This document shows, one piece after another, positions 1-8,937 of a DNA stretch of 64,000 nucleotides; positions within the stretch are counted from its first letter, which is position 1; each line of letters begins with the position of its first letter. The DNA comes from Nisaea denitrificans DSM 18348 (GTDB taxonomy: Bacteria > Pseudomonadota > Alphaproteobacteria > Thalassobaculales > Thalassobaculaceae). The notes under the pieces were generated by a model. It made no database searches and was not told the DNA's origin. It was given only the letters and a program-made list of their open reading frames with translations. The DNA lies in the NCBI RefSeq assembly GCF_000426505.1, contig NZ_AUFM01000011.1:248001-312000 (forward strand). Reading direction: 5' to 3'. The position numbers and the translations under genes are program-made.

Positions 1-225
1 GCTATCTAGTCCGGAGACGATAGATAGGGCATCGTCTTAGCCCGTCTTCCACGCGCACCTGGAGCAAACGGAGATTTATCCAATTGCAGGGTAACAGAAA
101 GTCCGCTTGAGACCGTCGCGCGATTACCCCGCTTGGCAGTAGAAGTGATGGTTAAAGTGAAGGAAGTCAAGGAATTGATTGCGCAATGCAGCATTGCGCG
201 GCGTGTCCGGGACGGCCTCGATTGA

Positions 226-1779
226 TTATCCGGAGCTGATGATGTCCGCCTGTTTTTTCAGCTCCGCCTTCAGGATTTTGCCCGTAGCGGTTGCCGGAAG
301 AGCTTTCAGGAAAACGTAGTGGCTGGGGCATTTATAGGGCGCGAGATTGGCCCGCATATGGGCTTCCAGTGCGTCCTTTTTGATTGTACGGCCGGCTATG
401 GGCTGGATAAACGCGACCACTTCCTCGTTATCTTCTGACACCCTGCCAACCACGGCTGACAGGGCGATGTCTGAATGCTGGGCGAGAACGCCTTCGACCT
501 CGGCCGGGTAGACGTTGAAGCCAGATCGGATGATCAGTTCCTTCAGGCGGCCGACGACATAGAGATTGCCGGCGGCATCCACACGCCCGAGATCGCCGGA
601 CCTGAACCAGCCATCAGATGTGATGACCTGAGCGGTCTGTTCAGTATCGCGATAATACCCCTTCATCACATTGGGGCCACGGATCCAGATTTCGCCGACA
701 TCGCCGGTCTGCTTCGGCAGGCCGGTATCCCTGTCTGCGATCCTGAATTCAACGCCGGGAATAGCCGGGCCGACGGTTTCGTCTTTCGCCGGATCATCCA
801 TGCGTGTGGTGGTAACGGTCGGCGACGTTTCGGTCAGCCCGTAGCCGTTATGCAGAGGTTGCTTCCACATCGCTTCGACTTTGGCCTTGACCGTAAGGTC
901 GAGCGGGGCACCGCCGGCGGAGAGATAGCGCAGCATGGGGGCGGGCACGGGCGCGCCATTCTTGGCCGCGAGTTCCAGTAGATGGGCATACATGGCCGGA
1001 ACGCCCTGGAAGATGGTGACGCCGTCCTCGGCGAGAGCCCGGGCTGCATCTTTCGGCGCGAACCTGGAGACTGTGTGCAGATGTCCGCCATGTGCCAGGG
1101 TGCCGAGGAAGACCGAGGCCAGCCCGAACACATGGGATGTCGGCAGGACCCCGTAGGCGAGATCTTTCGGGCCGATGGCGCGGAGGCTGCCGGAGACCTC
1201 GGCGATGAACAGCAGGTTGTCATGGGTCAGCATGACGCCCTTGGGTTGTCCGGTCGTGCCTGATGTATAGATCAGAGCAGCGACCTGGTCGGCCCCGTCC
1301 CGGCCGAGCGGCTCGGCAACGACAGCGTCATTCAGCGGGGCGATCTGAACGCCGGTGAGGGGCGCCATATCGAACGGTACGGCACCGGCTACGGCCGCGT
1401 GGGCCGCCGCGTCCGGCGAAACGCCGGTGGTGAAGAGCGTGGTGCGGGCACCCGCATGCTCCGTGATCTTGCGGATCTCGTTGCCAGTCAGACGGGCGTT
1501 GACCAGCACGGTCCAGGCACCGATCCGGGACAGTGCGAAGATCAGCGCCAGCAGGGCAGCGGCGTTTTCGTTCACCAGCACGACCCGGTCACCGCCACGC
1601 ACGCCATAGAGCTTCAGCGCGTCGGCGGCCTTGTCGACAGCCTCTTTAAGACCACGTCCGTCGAGCGCGATTTCGGCATCGCTCAAGAGAATGCGATCCG
1701 CAGCGTCTTCCGCTCTGCGGTCGATGATCGCGTGAAGGTACGAGCCTTTGGAAAAGCTGCGTTCGAAACTCTCGGTCAT
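226..1779 (-). CDS. AMP-forming acyl-CoA synthetase (class I adenylate-forming ligase)
   Basis: A 517-residue enzyme expected to activate a carboxylic acid with ATP and load it onto CoA in the cytosol. The phosphate-binding loop YTSGTTGQPKG lies near residues 171-181. GYGLTE (motif A5) is near 315, and GWFRSGD and GRLKELIIRSG mark the hinge. TGKILK near the C-terminus supplies the catalytic lysine (about K501). Length is normal for medium- or long-chain acyl- or aryl-CoA ligases. It lies 47 bp downstream of the IclR-type regulator on the same strand, so the two probably form one transcript. The substrate cannot be read from the motifs. A fatty acid, malonate-like or aromatic acid would all fit. 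Confidence 0.9.
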   Translation of the reverse strand: MTESFERSFSKGSYLHAIIDRRAEDAADRILLSDAEIALDGRGLKEAVDKAADALKLYGVRGGDRVVLVNENAAALLALIFALSRIGAWTVLVNARLTGNEIRKITEHAGARTTLFTTGVSPDAAAHAAVAGAVPFDMAPLTGVQIAPLNDAVVAEPLGRDGADQVAALIYTSGTTGQPKGVMLTHDNLLFIAEVSGSLRAIGPKDLAYGVLPTSHVFGLASVFLGTLAHGGHLHTVSRFAPKDAARALAEDGVTIFQGVPAMYAHLLELAAKNGAPVPAPMLRYLSAGGAPLDLTVKAKVEAMWKQPLHNGYGLTETSPTVTTTRMDDPAKDETVGPAIPGVEFRIADRDTGLPKQTGDVGEIWIRGPNVMKGYYRDTEQTAQVITSDGWFRSGDLGRVDAAGNLYVVGRLKELIIRSGFNVYPAEVEGVLAQHSDIALSAVVGRVSEDNEEVVAFIQPIAGRTIKKDALEAHMRANLAPYKCPSHYVFLKALPATATGKILKAELKKQADIISSG

Positions 1780-1826
1780 TTCAGGTCCGTCCGGTCGGCA
1801 GGTAAGCTGGAGGCAGGTGAACTGGT

Positions 1827-2642
1827 TCAGGTGTTCGAGGCGACGACACGAATACTCTGACTTCCCATGGTCAGGGTTTCCGCCAGCCGGACAAGACGCG
1901 GTCCAAGGTCGGTCTCAAGCTTCTCGCGGGACAGCAGGAAGCTCGGGCCGCCGCAATTGAGGGCGAACACGGCAGAGCGATCCGGCATGATGACGGGGAC
2001 GCCTACGGCATGCACATCCTTGTGCCAGTCGGCGAGCGAGAAGGTGAAGCCGTATTTGGCGATGTCTTCTACCGCCTGATCTACACCGTCTTTTACCTTG
2101 GCGTAGCGTTCCGGATCCTTGCGCTTGATGTGGTCCATCAGATATTCGCGCTCGTCTGCGGGCAAAGCCGCGAGAAAAGCCCTGCCCATGGCGGTTTCCG
2201 CGATTGGAAGGCGGGAGCCGACATCGAGGCGTAGCGTCAATGCGCCATCGCCACGGCAGGTTTCGAGATACAGCATCTCGAGCCGGTCACGCGTGCCGAG
2301 CGAGATCGCCGCGTCCACATCATTCGCCATCTGCTGCATCAGCGGGCGGGCCCGGGCGCGGATGTCGAGATTGGAGAGGAAGGAATAGCCGAGAGACAGC
2401 ACGCTCGGGCCGAGCTGATAGAGGCCGGTGCTATCATCCAGGGTCAGATAGTCGAGCTTTGTCAGTGTATGTGTCAGGCGCGAGATCGTCGGCTTCGGCA
2501 GCTTAGTGCGCTCCGCGAGCTCCTGGTTCCCGAGACCGCCGTCACCAGGCTTGAAGGCGCGTAGGATCTCAAGACCGCGTGCGAGGGCGGTGACGAACTG
2601 GCGATCCTTGTCGTCATCATTATTATCAGTGTTGTTGGGCAT
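1827..2642 (-). CDS. IclR-family transcriptional regulator
   Basis: A 271-residue regulator. The N-terminal winged helix-turn-helix spans about residues 16-75 (FVTALARGLEIL then ELAERTKLPKPTISRLTHTL). The C-terminal part is an IclR effector-binding domain, with conserved pieces such as LGYSFLSNLDIRARARPLMQ and AMGRAFLAALP. An Asp/Asn-rich stretch precedes the HTH. It sits upstream of the acyl-CoA ligase in the same direction and faces away from the ABC importer at 2919. A perfect palindrome lies in the divergent gap and is a candidate operator. Members of this family often control aromatic or organic-acid catabolism, and the ligase is the likeliest target. Confidence 0.92.
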   Translation of the reverse strand: MPNNTDNNDDDKDRQFVTALARGLEILRAFKPGDGGLGNQELAERTKLPKPTISRLTHTLTKLDYLTLDDSTGLYQLGPSVLSLGYSFLSNLDIRARARPLMQQMANDVDAAISLGTRDRLEMLYLETCRGDGALTLRLDVGSRLPIAETAMGRAFLAALPADEREYLMDHIKRKDPERYAKVKDGVDQAVEDIAKYGFTFSLADWHKDVHAVGVPVIMPDRSAVFALNCGGPSFLLSREKLETDLGPRLVRLAETLTMGSQSIRVVASNT

Positions 2643-2755
2643 CTTGCCTGGCCGTTTCCTATCTCACCGCCAGAGCCTTGAGGCTCCGGCCCTGCCTCTC
2701 GTTCGTGGGCAGGTTCATTTCAAATATGCCACGCCCGGTGCGCCAAGGTCAATTT

Positions 2756-2772
2756 GCGGAACGCAGTTCCGC
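2756..2772. promoter_or_regulatory. Candidate IclR operator palindrome
   Basis: GCGGAAC-GCA-GTTCCGC is a perfect 7-bp inverted repeat with a 3-bp spacer, located between the divergent IclR-type gene and the ynjB-like gene. IclR-family operators are typically short GGAA/TTCC-type dyads, which fits autoregulation or control of the importer. No protein-DNA data can be inferred beyond symmetry and position. Confidence 0.45.
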
Positions 2773-2918
2773 GTGTCGAAACTGTAGTCGCGAAAACGGC
2801 GCGAAAACGCACGAGGGAGAAGCTACTCTGTGCTCGCGACGATGTCATTTCGATCTGCAATTGAGCTGTATTAGCGTTGCGTCGCTTAACATCTGCAGTC
2901 AGCTATGGAGTTTCTCAC

Positions 2919-4139
2919 GTGCTTTATCGACGCGGCATTGCGGCGCTTACACTGGTTTTGGGGCTTTTGGGTGGATTGTCGCCGGCCTCTGCAGAAGATG
3001 CGTCCAGGGAATGGAAGCAGGTGCTTGATGCCGCCCGGGGGCAGACGGTTTACTGGAATGCCTGGGGCGGTGATTCCCGAATCAACGCTTATATCGATTG
3101 GGCCGGTGAGCAGGTCGAGGAGCGCTTTGGCATCTCGCTCGTGCATGTGAAGCTGACGGACACGGCGGAAGCGGTCGCCCGCGTCCTGGCTGAAAAGTCC
3201 GCCGGACGCACTGAAGGTGGCGCGATTGATCTGATCTGGATCAATGGCGAGAACTTTGCCGCGATGAAGAGGAACGGTCTGCTGTTTGGGCCGTGGCTCG
3301 AAAGGCTTCCCAATAACACATTGACCGACCCGGCGAACAATCCGGATCTTGGCCTTGATTTCGGGGTGCCCGTCGAGGGGCTGGAGATGCCGTGGGCGCG
3401 GGCCCGGCTGGTCTTCTATCGTGATACGGCTGTTTTGCCGGAGCCGCCCGCCACTTCAGACGCTTTGCTCGCCTGGGCGCAGGAGAATAGAGGCCGTTTC
3501 ACCTACCCGCTGCCTCCGAGCTTTCTAGGGACGACCTTTCTCAAGCAAATCCTGATCGAACGCGCAGCCGACAAGTCCGCTCTCTACAAGCTGGTTTCGG
3601 AGGGTGATTTTGCCGCGGTGTCTCAGCCGCTCTGGGACTATCTGGATCAGCTTCATCCCGCTCTCTGGCGGCAGGCGCGCAGTTTCCCGAAGAACGCTGG
3701 CGGGATGCGCCGTCTGATGAGCGACGGGGAAATTGATATCGCGTTCGCCTTCAGCCAGTCAGAGGCGTCGGCGGGCATCGATAGCGGCGAGCTGCCGGAA
3801 ACGGTGCGCAACTACGTCTTTGACGAGGGTACCATCGGCAATGTCAGCTTCGTTGCCATTCCGTTCAACGCGGCCCACAGCGACGCGGCGATGGTCCTCG
3901 CGAATTTCCTGCTCTCGCCAGAAGCGCAGATGCGCAAGCAGGACCCGGCACATTGGGGCTCCGCCACGGTTCTGTCTCTCGGCCAGCTGAAGAAAGAAGA
4001 AGCGGACGCGATCCGCAGCCTTGATCTCGGCCCGGCGGCGCTTCCTGCGGATAAGCTCGGGGCCATGCTGGCCGAACCACATCCGAGTTGGACCGAAGCG
4101 CTTGAGGTCGAATGGGTGCGGCGGTACGGAGTACGGTGA
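2919..4139 (+). CDS. YnjB-like ABC transporter substrate-binding protein
   Basis: A periplasmic solute-binding protein. The GTG start at 2919 is preferred over an upstream TTG at 2877. GGAG lies 8 bp before the GTG, and the product then begins with a textbook signal peptide: LYRR, a hydrophobic core of IAALTLVLGLLGGL, then cleavage after ASA. The mature part begins with a WNAWGGDSRINAYIDW-type segment, characteristic of the YnjB/extracellular solute-binding group. It is the first of three genes (binding protein, fused permease, ATPase) that match the ynjBCD order. The substrate of this family is not established; thiamine-like or small organic solutes have been suggested. Confidence 0.85.
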   Translation: MLYRRGIAALTLVLGLLGGLSPASAEDASREWKQVLDAARGQTVYWNAWGGDSRINAYIDWAGEQVEERFGISLVHVKLTDTAEAVARVLAEKSAGRTEGGAIDLIWINGENFAAMKRNGLLFGPWLERLPNNTLTDPANNPDLGLDFGVPVEGLEMPWARARLVFYRDTAVLPEPPATSDALLAWAQENRGRFTYPLPPSFLGTTFLKQILIERAADKSALYKLVSEGDFAAVSQPLWDYLDQLHPALWRQARSFPKNAGGMRRLMSDGEIDIAFAFSQSEASAGIDSGELPETVRNYVFDEGTIGNVSFVAIPFNAAHSDAAMVLANFLLSPEAQMRKQDPAHWGSATVLSLGQLKKEEADAIRSLDLGPAALPADKLGAMLAEPHPSWTEALEVEWVRRYGVR

Positions 4140-4164
4140 CACTTTCACCGCCGGTGCCGACTGC

Positions 4165-5850
4165 ATGCTGAGAGTAGCCCCCTATCTGGTTGCCGCTATC
4201 CTGACCGGACCGGTCCTTGCCGGGTCGCTCGGCGCGTTGATCCCGTCTTTCGGGTTTCTGCCGTCGCTCGGTCATGACGAATTCGGGCTCGATGCTTGGC
4301 GCGCTCTGCTCGACTGGCCGGGTATCGGCGGCTCGGTCATCTTGTCGTTCGCCTCCGGGATTTTGACGGCGGGGATATCTCTTCTCCTCGCGCTCTTGTT
4401 TCTGGCTGTCTTTTTCGAGACTCGGGCCTTTGTCTGGTTGCGGCAGGCGATCGCGCCAATGCTGGCGGTCCCTCATGCTGCTGCGGCATTTGCTTTAGCC
4501 TTTTTGATCGCGCCGTCCGGGTTCCTCGCCCGGCTGCTTTCACCCTGGGCGACTGGGTGGCAGCGCCCACCGGACCTGCTGATTGTACAGGACGAATGGG
4601 GGCTCTCCCTGATGGCGGGGCTTGTGATGAAGGAAGTGCCGTTCCTGCTGCTGATGGCGCTGGCGCCGCTTGCCCAGATCCATGCGGGCGAGAGGATGCG
4701 GCTGGCCCGGTCCATCGGGTACGGACGGATCTCGGCCTGGTTCAAAAGCGTGGTGCCGGCGCTTTATCCGCTGCTCCGCCTGCCGGTCTATGCGGTGATC
4801 GCTTATTCCTCAGCCAATATCGATGTCGCGCTGATTCTCGGCCCGGTCTCGCCGCCGCCGCTGGCGGTGCAGGTCCTGCGTTGGTCGAACGATCCGGATC
4901 TCGATTTCAGAATGATCGCTTCGGCGGGGGCCATTCTGCAATTCGCCGTGACGGCCGGGGCCATCGCTCTCTGGATCCTGGCCGAACGATGCATCGGATG
5001 GCTGGCGCGCGGCTGGCTTGTCTCTGGCAAAAGGCGCACCGGCGATGCAGGTCTTGCAACGCTGGGGCGGGGATTGTTTCCGGCGCTCATCCTTGCCTCG
5101 GTCCTCGGCATAGCCGCACTTGCCCTGAATGCCTTCGCCCGGGTCTGGCGCTTTCCCGATGCGCTGCCGGGGCGTTGGACATTGGCGCACTGGCAGAGCG
5201 TCGCGGAAACGGCGGGCGGTCCGGTTGCGGCGACCCTCTGGATCGCGCTGCTGACGACGCTGCTGTCCCTCGTGCTCGTGGTTTGCGTTCTTGAAAACGA
5301 ACGCCAGCGTGACGTGCGGTCGGGCCGCATTCTGGAATTCCTGATCTATGTGCCGCTTCTGGTGCCGCAGATCGGTTTCATCTTCGGTCTGGTGTTGCTG
5401 GCGGAACTGGCGGGAGCGCCTCCGGGCGGCGGGTTGGTCGCGGCGGGCCATGTCATTTTCGTGCTGCCCTATGTCTATCTCTCGCTTTCGGAAGCCTACC
5501 GTCGGCAGGACCCGGCCTGGACGAAAATCGCCCGGACACTTGGTCAGAGCGCGGCGGGGGCGTTCTGGCGCGTGCGTCTGCCAATGCTGCTGACACCGCT
5601 GCTCACGGCCTTTGCCGTCGGGACTGCAATCAGTATCGGCCAATATCTGGTGACCCGTCTACTCGGGGCGGGGCGTGTGGAGACTGTGACAACGGAGGCT
5701 ATCGCGCTTGCGGCGGGCGGGGACCGCCGCCTGATCGGGGCCTGGGCTCTAACACAGGCAATCCTGCCGGTGGCCGGGTTCGCGTTGGCACTTGCCGCAC
5801 CACGCCTGATCTGGCGCAATCGCCGCGGCATGCTGGGAGGGGTACGGTGA
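4165..5850 (+). CDS. YnjC-like fused ABC transporter permease
   Basis: About 561 residues carrying two binding-protein-dependent permease domains in tandem. Roughly a dozen hydrophobic segments are visible. EAA-loop-like stretches occur in both halves (MRLARSIGYGRISAWFKSVV and the ARTLGQSAAGAFWRVRLPML region). The ATG at 4165 is chosen because residues upstream of it are polar, overlap the previous gene and look non-coding. The frame is open further upstream, so a longer form is possible. It follows ynjB by 25 bp and overlaps the ATPase gene by GTGA, indicating translational coupling. It would form the membrane channel as a single-chain pair. Confidence 0.85.
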   Translation: MLRVAPYLVAAILTGPVLAGSLGALIPSFGFLPSLGHDEFGLDAWRALLDWPGIGGSVILSFASGILTAGISLLLALLFLAVFFETRAFVWLRQAIAPMLAVPHAAAAFALAFLIAPSGFLARLLSPWATGWQRPPDLLIVQDEWGLSLMAGLVMKEVPFLLLMALAPLAQIHAGERMRLARSIGYGRISAWFKSVVPALYPLLRLPVYAVIAYSSANIDVALILGPVSPPPLAVQVLRWSNDPDLDFRMIASAGAILQFAVTAGAIALWILAERCIGWLARGWLVSGKRRTGDAGLATLGRGLFPALILASVLGIAALALNAFARVWRFPDALPGRWTLAHWQSVAETAGGPVAATLWIALLTTLLSLVLVVCVLENERQRDVRSGRILEFLIYVPLLVPQIGFIFGLVLLAELAGAPPGGGLVAAGHVIFVLPYVYLSLSEAYRRQDPAWTKIARTLGQSAAGAFWRVRLPMLLTPLLTAFAVGTAISIGQYLVTRLLGAGRVETVTTEAIALAAGGDRRLIGAWALTQAILPVAGFALALAAPRLIWRNRRGMLGGVR

Positions 5851-6482
5851 CTTCGGGACTGTGTTTGAAAGATGTTCGGATTACCCTCGGTGGCAAGGCA
5901 TTGCTGTCGCTTGATTGTGTGATCGAGCCAGGCACCGTGCTGACCGTCATGGGGCCGTCCGGTTCCGGAAAATCGACATTGCTGTCCTTTGTCGCCGGCT
6001 TTCTGACAGCACCGTTCAGTGCTGCGGGCCGGATTGTGCTGAATGGCGCCGATATCACCGATGCTCTGCCGGAGGCTCGGCATGTCGGTTTGCTGTTCCA
6101 GGACCCGATGCTGTTCCCGCATCTGAGTGTGGGCGGAAACCTGTTGTTCGGCATGCCTCCAGGGGGGCGCGACCGCCTTGAATCTGCCGGGGAGGCGCTC
6201 GACCGGTTCGGTCTGGAAGGGTTTGCGGATCGCGATCCGGCGACGCTCTCGGGAGGGCAGGCGTCCCGCGTCGCCCTTCTCCGGTTGCTTTTGTCGGAGC
6301 CGAAAGCGGCGCTTCTCGATGAGCCATTTTCAAAGCTCGACCGGCATTTGCGGGGCGATATCAGGCGATTCACCTTCGAGCGCCTGCGGGACGCCGGCCT
6401 GCCGACGGTCCTGGTTACGCACGACCCCGAAGACGCGGAAGCCGCGGGCGGGCCGGTGGTGGAGCTTGCCGAAGCCGGCTGA
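5847..6482 (+). CDS. YnjD-like ABC transporter ATP-binding protein
   Basis: A compact 211-residue ATPase. Walker A is GPSGSGKST (near residue 35), the Q-loop is LLFQDP, the signature is LSGGQASR, Walker B is AALLDEPFSKLD, and the switch histidine lies in VTHDPEDAE. It starts with GTG inside the stop codon of the permease (GTGA overlap). It lacks a C-terminal regulatory domain, as is usual for YnjD-type subunits. Together with the two preceding genes it makes a complete importer. Confidence 0.9.
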   Translation: MTSGLCLKDVRITLGGKALLSLDCVIEPGTVLTVMGPSGSGKSTLLSFVAGFLTAPFSAAGRIVLNGADITDALPEARHVGLLFQDPMLFPHLSVGGNLLFGMPPGGRDRLESAGEALDRFGLEGFADRDPATLSGGQASRVALLRLLLSEPKAALLDEPFSKLDRHLRGDIRRFTFERLRDAGLPTVLVTHDPEDAEAAGGPVVELAEAG

Positions 6483-6591
6483 TTTCTTGCAGCCGATCCT
6501 TATCGCGAATGAAGCGGACACGGATCGGCGCTGGACCCAGTGCGCGTGGCGACGGTATCCAAGATCGTCTTAAAGATCAGGAGGTCCCGAC

Positions 6592-7629
6592 ATGAGCACT
6601 GCCATAAATCGCCGCTGGTTGCTGGCGTCGCGCCCGGAAGGCGCTCCGGTTCCGGAGAATTTCCGTCTCGACGAGGCCGAAATCCCGACTCCCGGCGCTG
6701 GCGAGATACTGTTGCGGGTGATCTATCTGTCACTGGACCCCTATATGCGCGGCCGGATGAGCGATGCGAAATCCTATGCGGCGCCGGTGCCGATCGACGG
6801 CGTGATGGAAGGCGAGACCGTTGCTGAGGTGATGGAATCGAACAATCCGGATTTCGCGCCCGGAGACATCGTACTCGCCCGGGCTGGCTGGCAGAGTTAC
6901 GGGCTCTCCGATGGCACTGGGGTGCGCAAGGTCGCTGCCGGATCGGCGCCGATTTCGACAGCGCTCGGTGTGCTCGGCATGCCGGGACTGACGGCCTATG
7001 CAGGACTGAAGAATATCGGCATGCCGAAAGCGGGCGAGACGGTGGTGGTTGCCGCCGCGTCAGGTCCTGTTGGCTCCGCTGTCGGGCAGATCGCGAAAAT
7101 CAGGGGCGCCCGGGCGGTCGGCATCGCCGGTGGCGCGGATAAATGTGCCTATCTGGTGGACGAGCTCGGTTTCGATGCGGCGGTGGATCACCGGGCAGCG
7201 GATTTTGCTGAACAGCTTGCAAAGGCCTGCCCGGACGGGATCGACGTTTATTTCGAAAATGTCAGCGGCAGGGTGTTCGACGCGGTCTTCCCGTTGTTCA
7301 ACCAGTTCGCCCGGATGCCGGTCTGCGGCACCATCGCCTTCTACAATGCGACCAGCTTTCCCGAGATGGACACAAAGGTGCCGGCGCTGATGCGCGCGGT
7401 GTTGACCAAGCGGCTCCGTATCCAGGGCTTCATCGTCTACGATTTCGCCTCGGACTATTCGGACTTTGCACGTGACATGGCCGGTTGGATCGCCGATGGC
7501 CGGGTCAAGTATCGTGAGGACATCGTTGAGGGGATCGAGACGGCGCCGGAAGCCTTCATCGGCCTTCTCAAGGGAAAGAACTTTGGGAAAATGGTCGTGA
7601 AAGTCGGCCAAGACCCAGTAAGCGCTTAA
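6592..7629 (+). CDS. Zinc-free NADP-dependent oxidoreductase (PTGR/CurA-like MDR family)
   Basis: A 345-residue medium-chain reductase of the leukotriene-B4-dehydrogenase/CurA type, which reduces the C=C bond of alpha,beta-unsaturated ketones or aldehydes with NADPH. Visible signs are the N-terminal SLDPYMRGRMSD motif that defines this subfamily, the nucleotide-binding stretch AASGPVGSAVGQIAKIRGAR, and the C-terminal EGIETAPEAFIGLLKGKNFGKMVV. No catalytic zinc cysteines are present. A strong AGGAGG lies just before the ATG. It stands alone between two ABC importers and is probably a detoxification or housekeeping reductase. Confidence 0.88.
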   Translation: MSTAINRRWLLASRPEGAPVPENFRLDEAEIPTPGAGEILLRVIYLSLDPYMRGRMSDAKSYAAPVPIDGVMEGETVAEVMESNNPDFAPGDIVLARAGWQSYGLSDGTGVRKVAAGSAPISTALGVLGMPGLTAYAGLKNIGMPKAGETVVVAAASGPVGSAVGQIAKIRGARAVGIAGGADKCAYLVDELGFDAAVDHRAADFAEQLAKACPDGIDVYFENVSGRVFDAVFPLFNQFARMPVCGTIAFYNATSFPEMDTKVPALMRAVLTKRLRIQGFIVYDFASDYSDFARDMAGWIADGRVKYREDIVEGIETAPEAFIGLLKGKNFGKMVVKVGQDPVSA

Positions 7630-7782
7630 AACAAAGTCTTTCGGGGTACGTGGCGCCTGTCTGGTGCAGGCACAATTTGGTGGATTGCCCTTGCGCCGCG
7701 ATTGACAGCAGGATGCTGAGCCGTAAGGCTCACTTTGGGCCAAACTCTGGGGCTCAGAGACAATCGGCTTCGGGGGCGGGCC

Positions 7783-8937
7783 ATGTCCGATCAGGCAACA
7801 ACTGATGCATATTCCGAGCGGCCGTGGGAGGCTCCTGACCGGCATGAGCCGGTGGTGCGACTGCGCGGGATCGTTAAGAGATTTGGCAGCGTAGAAGCGG
7901 TCGCCGGAGTTGATCTCGACGTCTATCGCGGTGAGATTTTCTGTCTGCTCGGCGGCTCCGGCTGCGGCAAGACCACATTGCTGCGCATGCTCGCCGGGCT
8001 CGAACTGCCTAATGCAGGTAGCATCGAAATTGATGGTGAGGACGTGACCGCTCTGCCGCCCTATGAGCGGCCGGTCAACATGATGTTCCAAAGCTATGCG
8101 CTGTTCCCGCATATGAGCGTGTCGGCCAATGTCGCCTTCGGGCTCAAACGCGACGGTATTCGCGGCCAGGAACTTGAGGACCGGGTCTCGCAAGCTTTGG
8201 CGCAGCTGGAACTGACCGATTTCGCCAATCGCCGGCCGCACCAGCTTTCAGGTGGGCAGCGCCAGCGGGTCGCCTTGGCGCGCGCCATCGTGAAGCGCCC
8301 GAAGCTTCTGCTGCTCGATGAGCCACTCGGCGCGCTCGACAAGCGGCTGCGCGAGAATGCGCAGTATCAGTTGATCAAACTCGCGGACGATACCGGCATC
8401 ACCATGATTGTGGTCACGCATGATCAGGAAGAGGCCATGGTGCTGTCGACCCGCTCCGCCGTTATGGACAAGGGGAGTGTCCGGCAGGTCGGCACCCCGA
8501 CGGAGCTGTACGAACGGCCGGGATCACGCTTTGTTGGCGCTTTCCTCGGCAACATTACCCTTTTCGATGGCACAGTCGCCGCAATCCGCGACGGGATCGC
8601 TGAACTGAAGGTGGATGGCCTAGACACGCCGCTGTTCGCTGCCGCCGGTCAGGTCGCGATCGGCTCCCGCGGTGCGCTCGCGTTGCGGCCGGAGAAGGTC
8701 CGGATCGGACGTGAGGGGACTGCGCCGGAAGGCCAGATCAACCGGCTCGGCGGAACGGTCGAGGGCCTCGCGTATCTGGGGGACGTCACCTCTTACCGGG
8801 TGCGGACGGAACATGGGGTGTTGGTCGAGGTGACGCGGGCCAACAGCGAGAATGCGGCCAAACGCGACGTTGACTGGGACGATCGGGTCGATCTCTGGTT
8901 CGAACCCGAAAACGCGCTTCTGCTCGGGGCCGACTAG
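7783..8937 (+). CDS. PotA/PotG-like polyamine ABC transporter ATP-binding protein
   Basis: A 384-residue ATPase. Walker A is GGSGCGKTT, the signature is LSGGQRQRVALARA, Walker B is LLLLDEPLGALDK, and the switch is VTHDQEEAM. A C-terminal TOBE-type domain follows (VGAFLGNITLFDGTV, LALRPEKVRIG). The ATG at 7783 follows a GGGGGCGGG stretch; a 16-codon upstream extension is possible but looks non-coding. The stop codon is followed immediately by the permease ATG, so the genes are coupled. The family imports putrescine or spermidine, or related cations. Substrate is inferred from similarity only. Confidence 0.9.
   Translation: MSDQATTDAYSERPWEAPDRHEPVVRLRGIVKRFGSVEAVAGVDLDVYRGEIFCLLGGSGCGKTTLLRMLAGLELPNAGSIEIDGEDVTALPPYERPVNMMFQSYALFPHMSVSANVAFGLKRDGIRGQELEDRVSQALAQLELTDFANRRPHQLSGGQRQRVALARAIVKRPKLLLLDEPLGALDKRLRENAQYQLIKLADDTGITMIVVTHDQEEAMVLSTRSAVMDKGSVRQVGTPTELYERPGSRFVGAFLGNITLFDGTVAAIRDGIAELKVDGLDTPLFAAAGQVAIGSRGALALRPEKVRIGREGTAPEGQINRLGGTVEGLAYLGDVTSYRVRTEHGVLVEVTRANSENAAKRDVDWDDRVDLWFEPENALLLGAD

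Noticed and set aside
1-225. Short open frame on the minus strand at the left edge
   Set aside because: 62 codons, without ribosome site or recognisable sequence; probably non-coding.
7702-7732. TTGACA box and 6-bp hairpin upstream of the PotA-like gene
   Set aside because: The matching -10 (AAGGCT) is poor, and the hairpin with GTAA loop is too short to be called a terminator.
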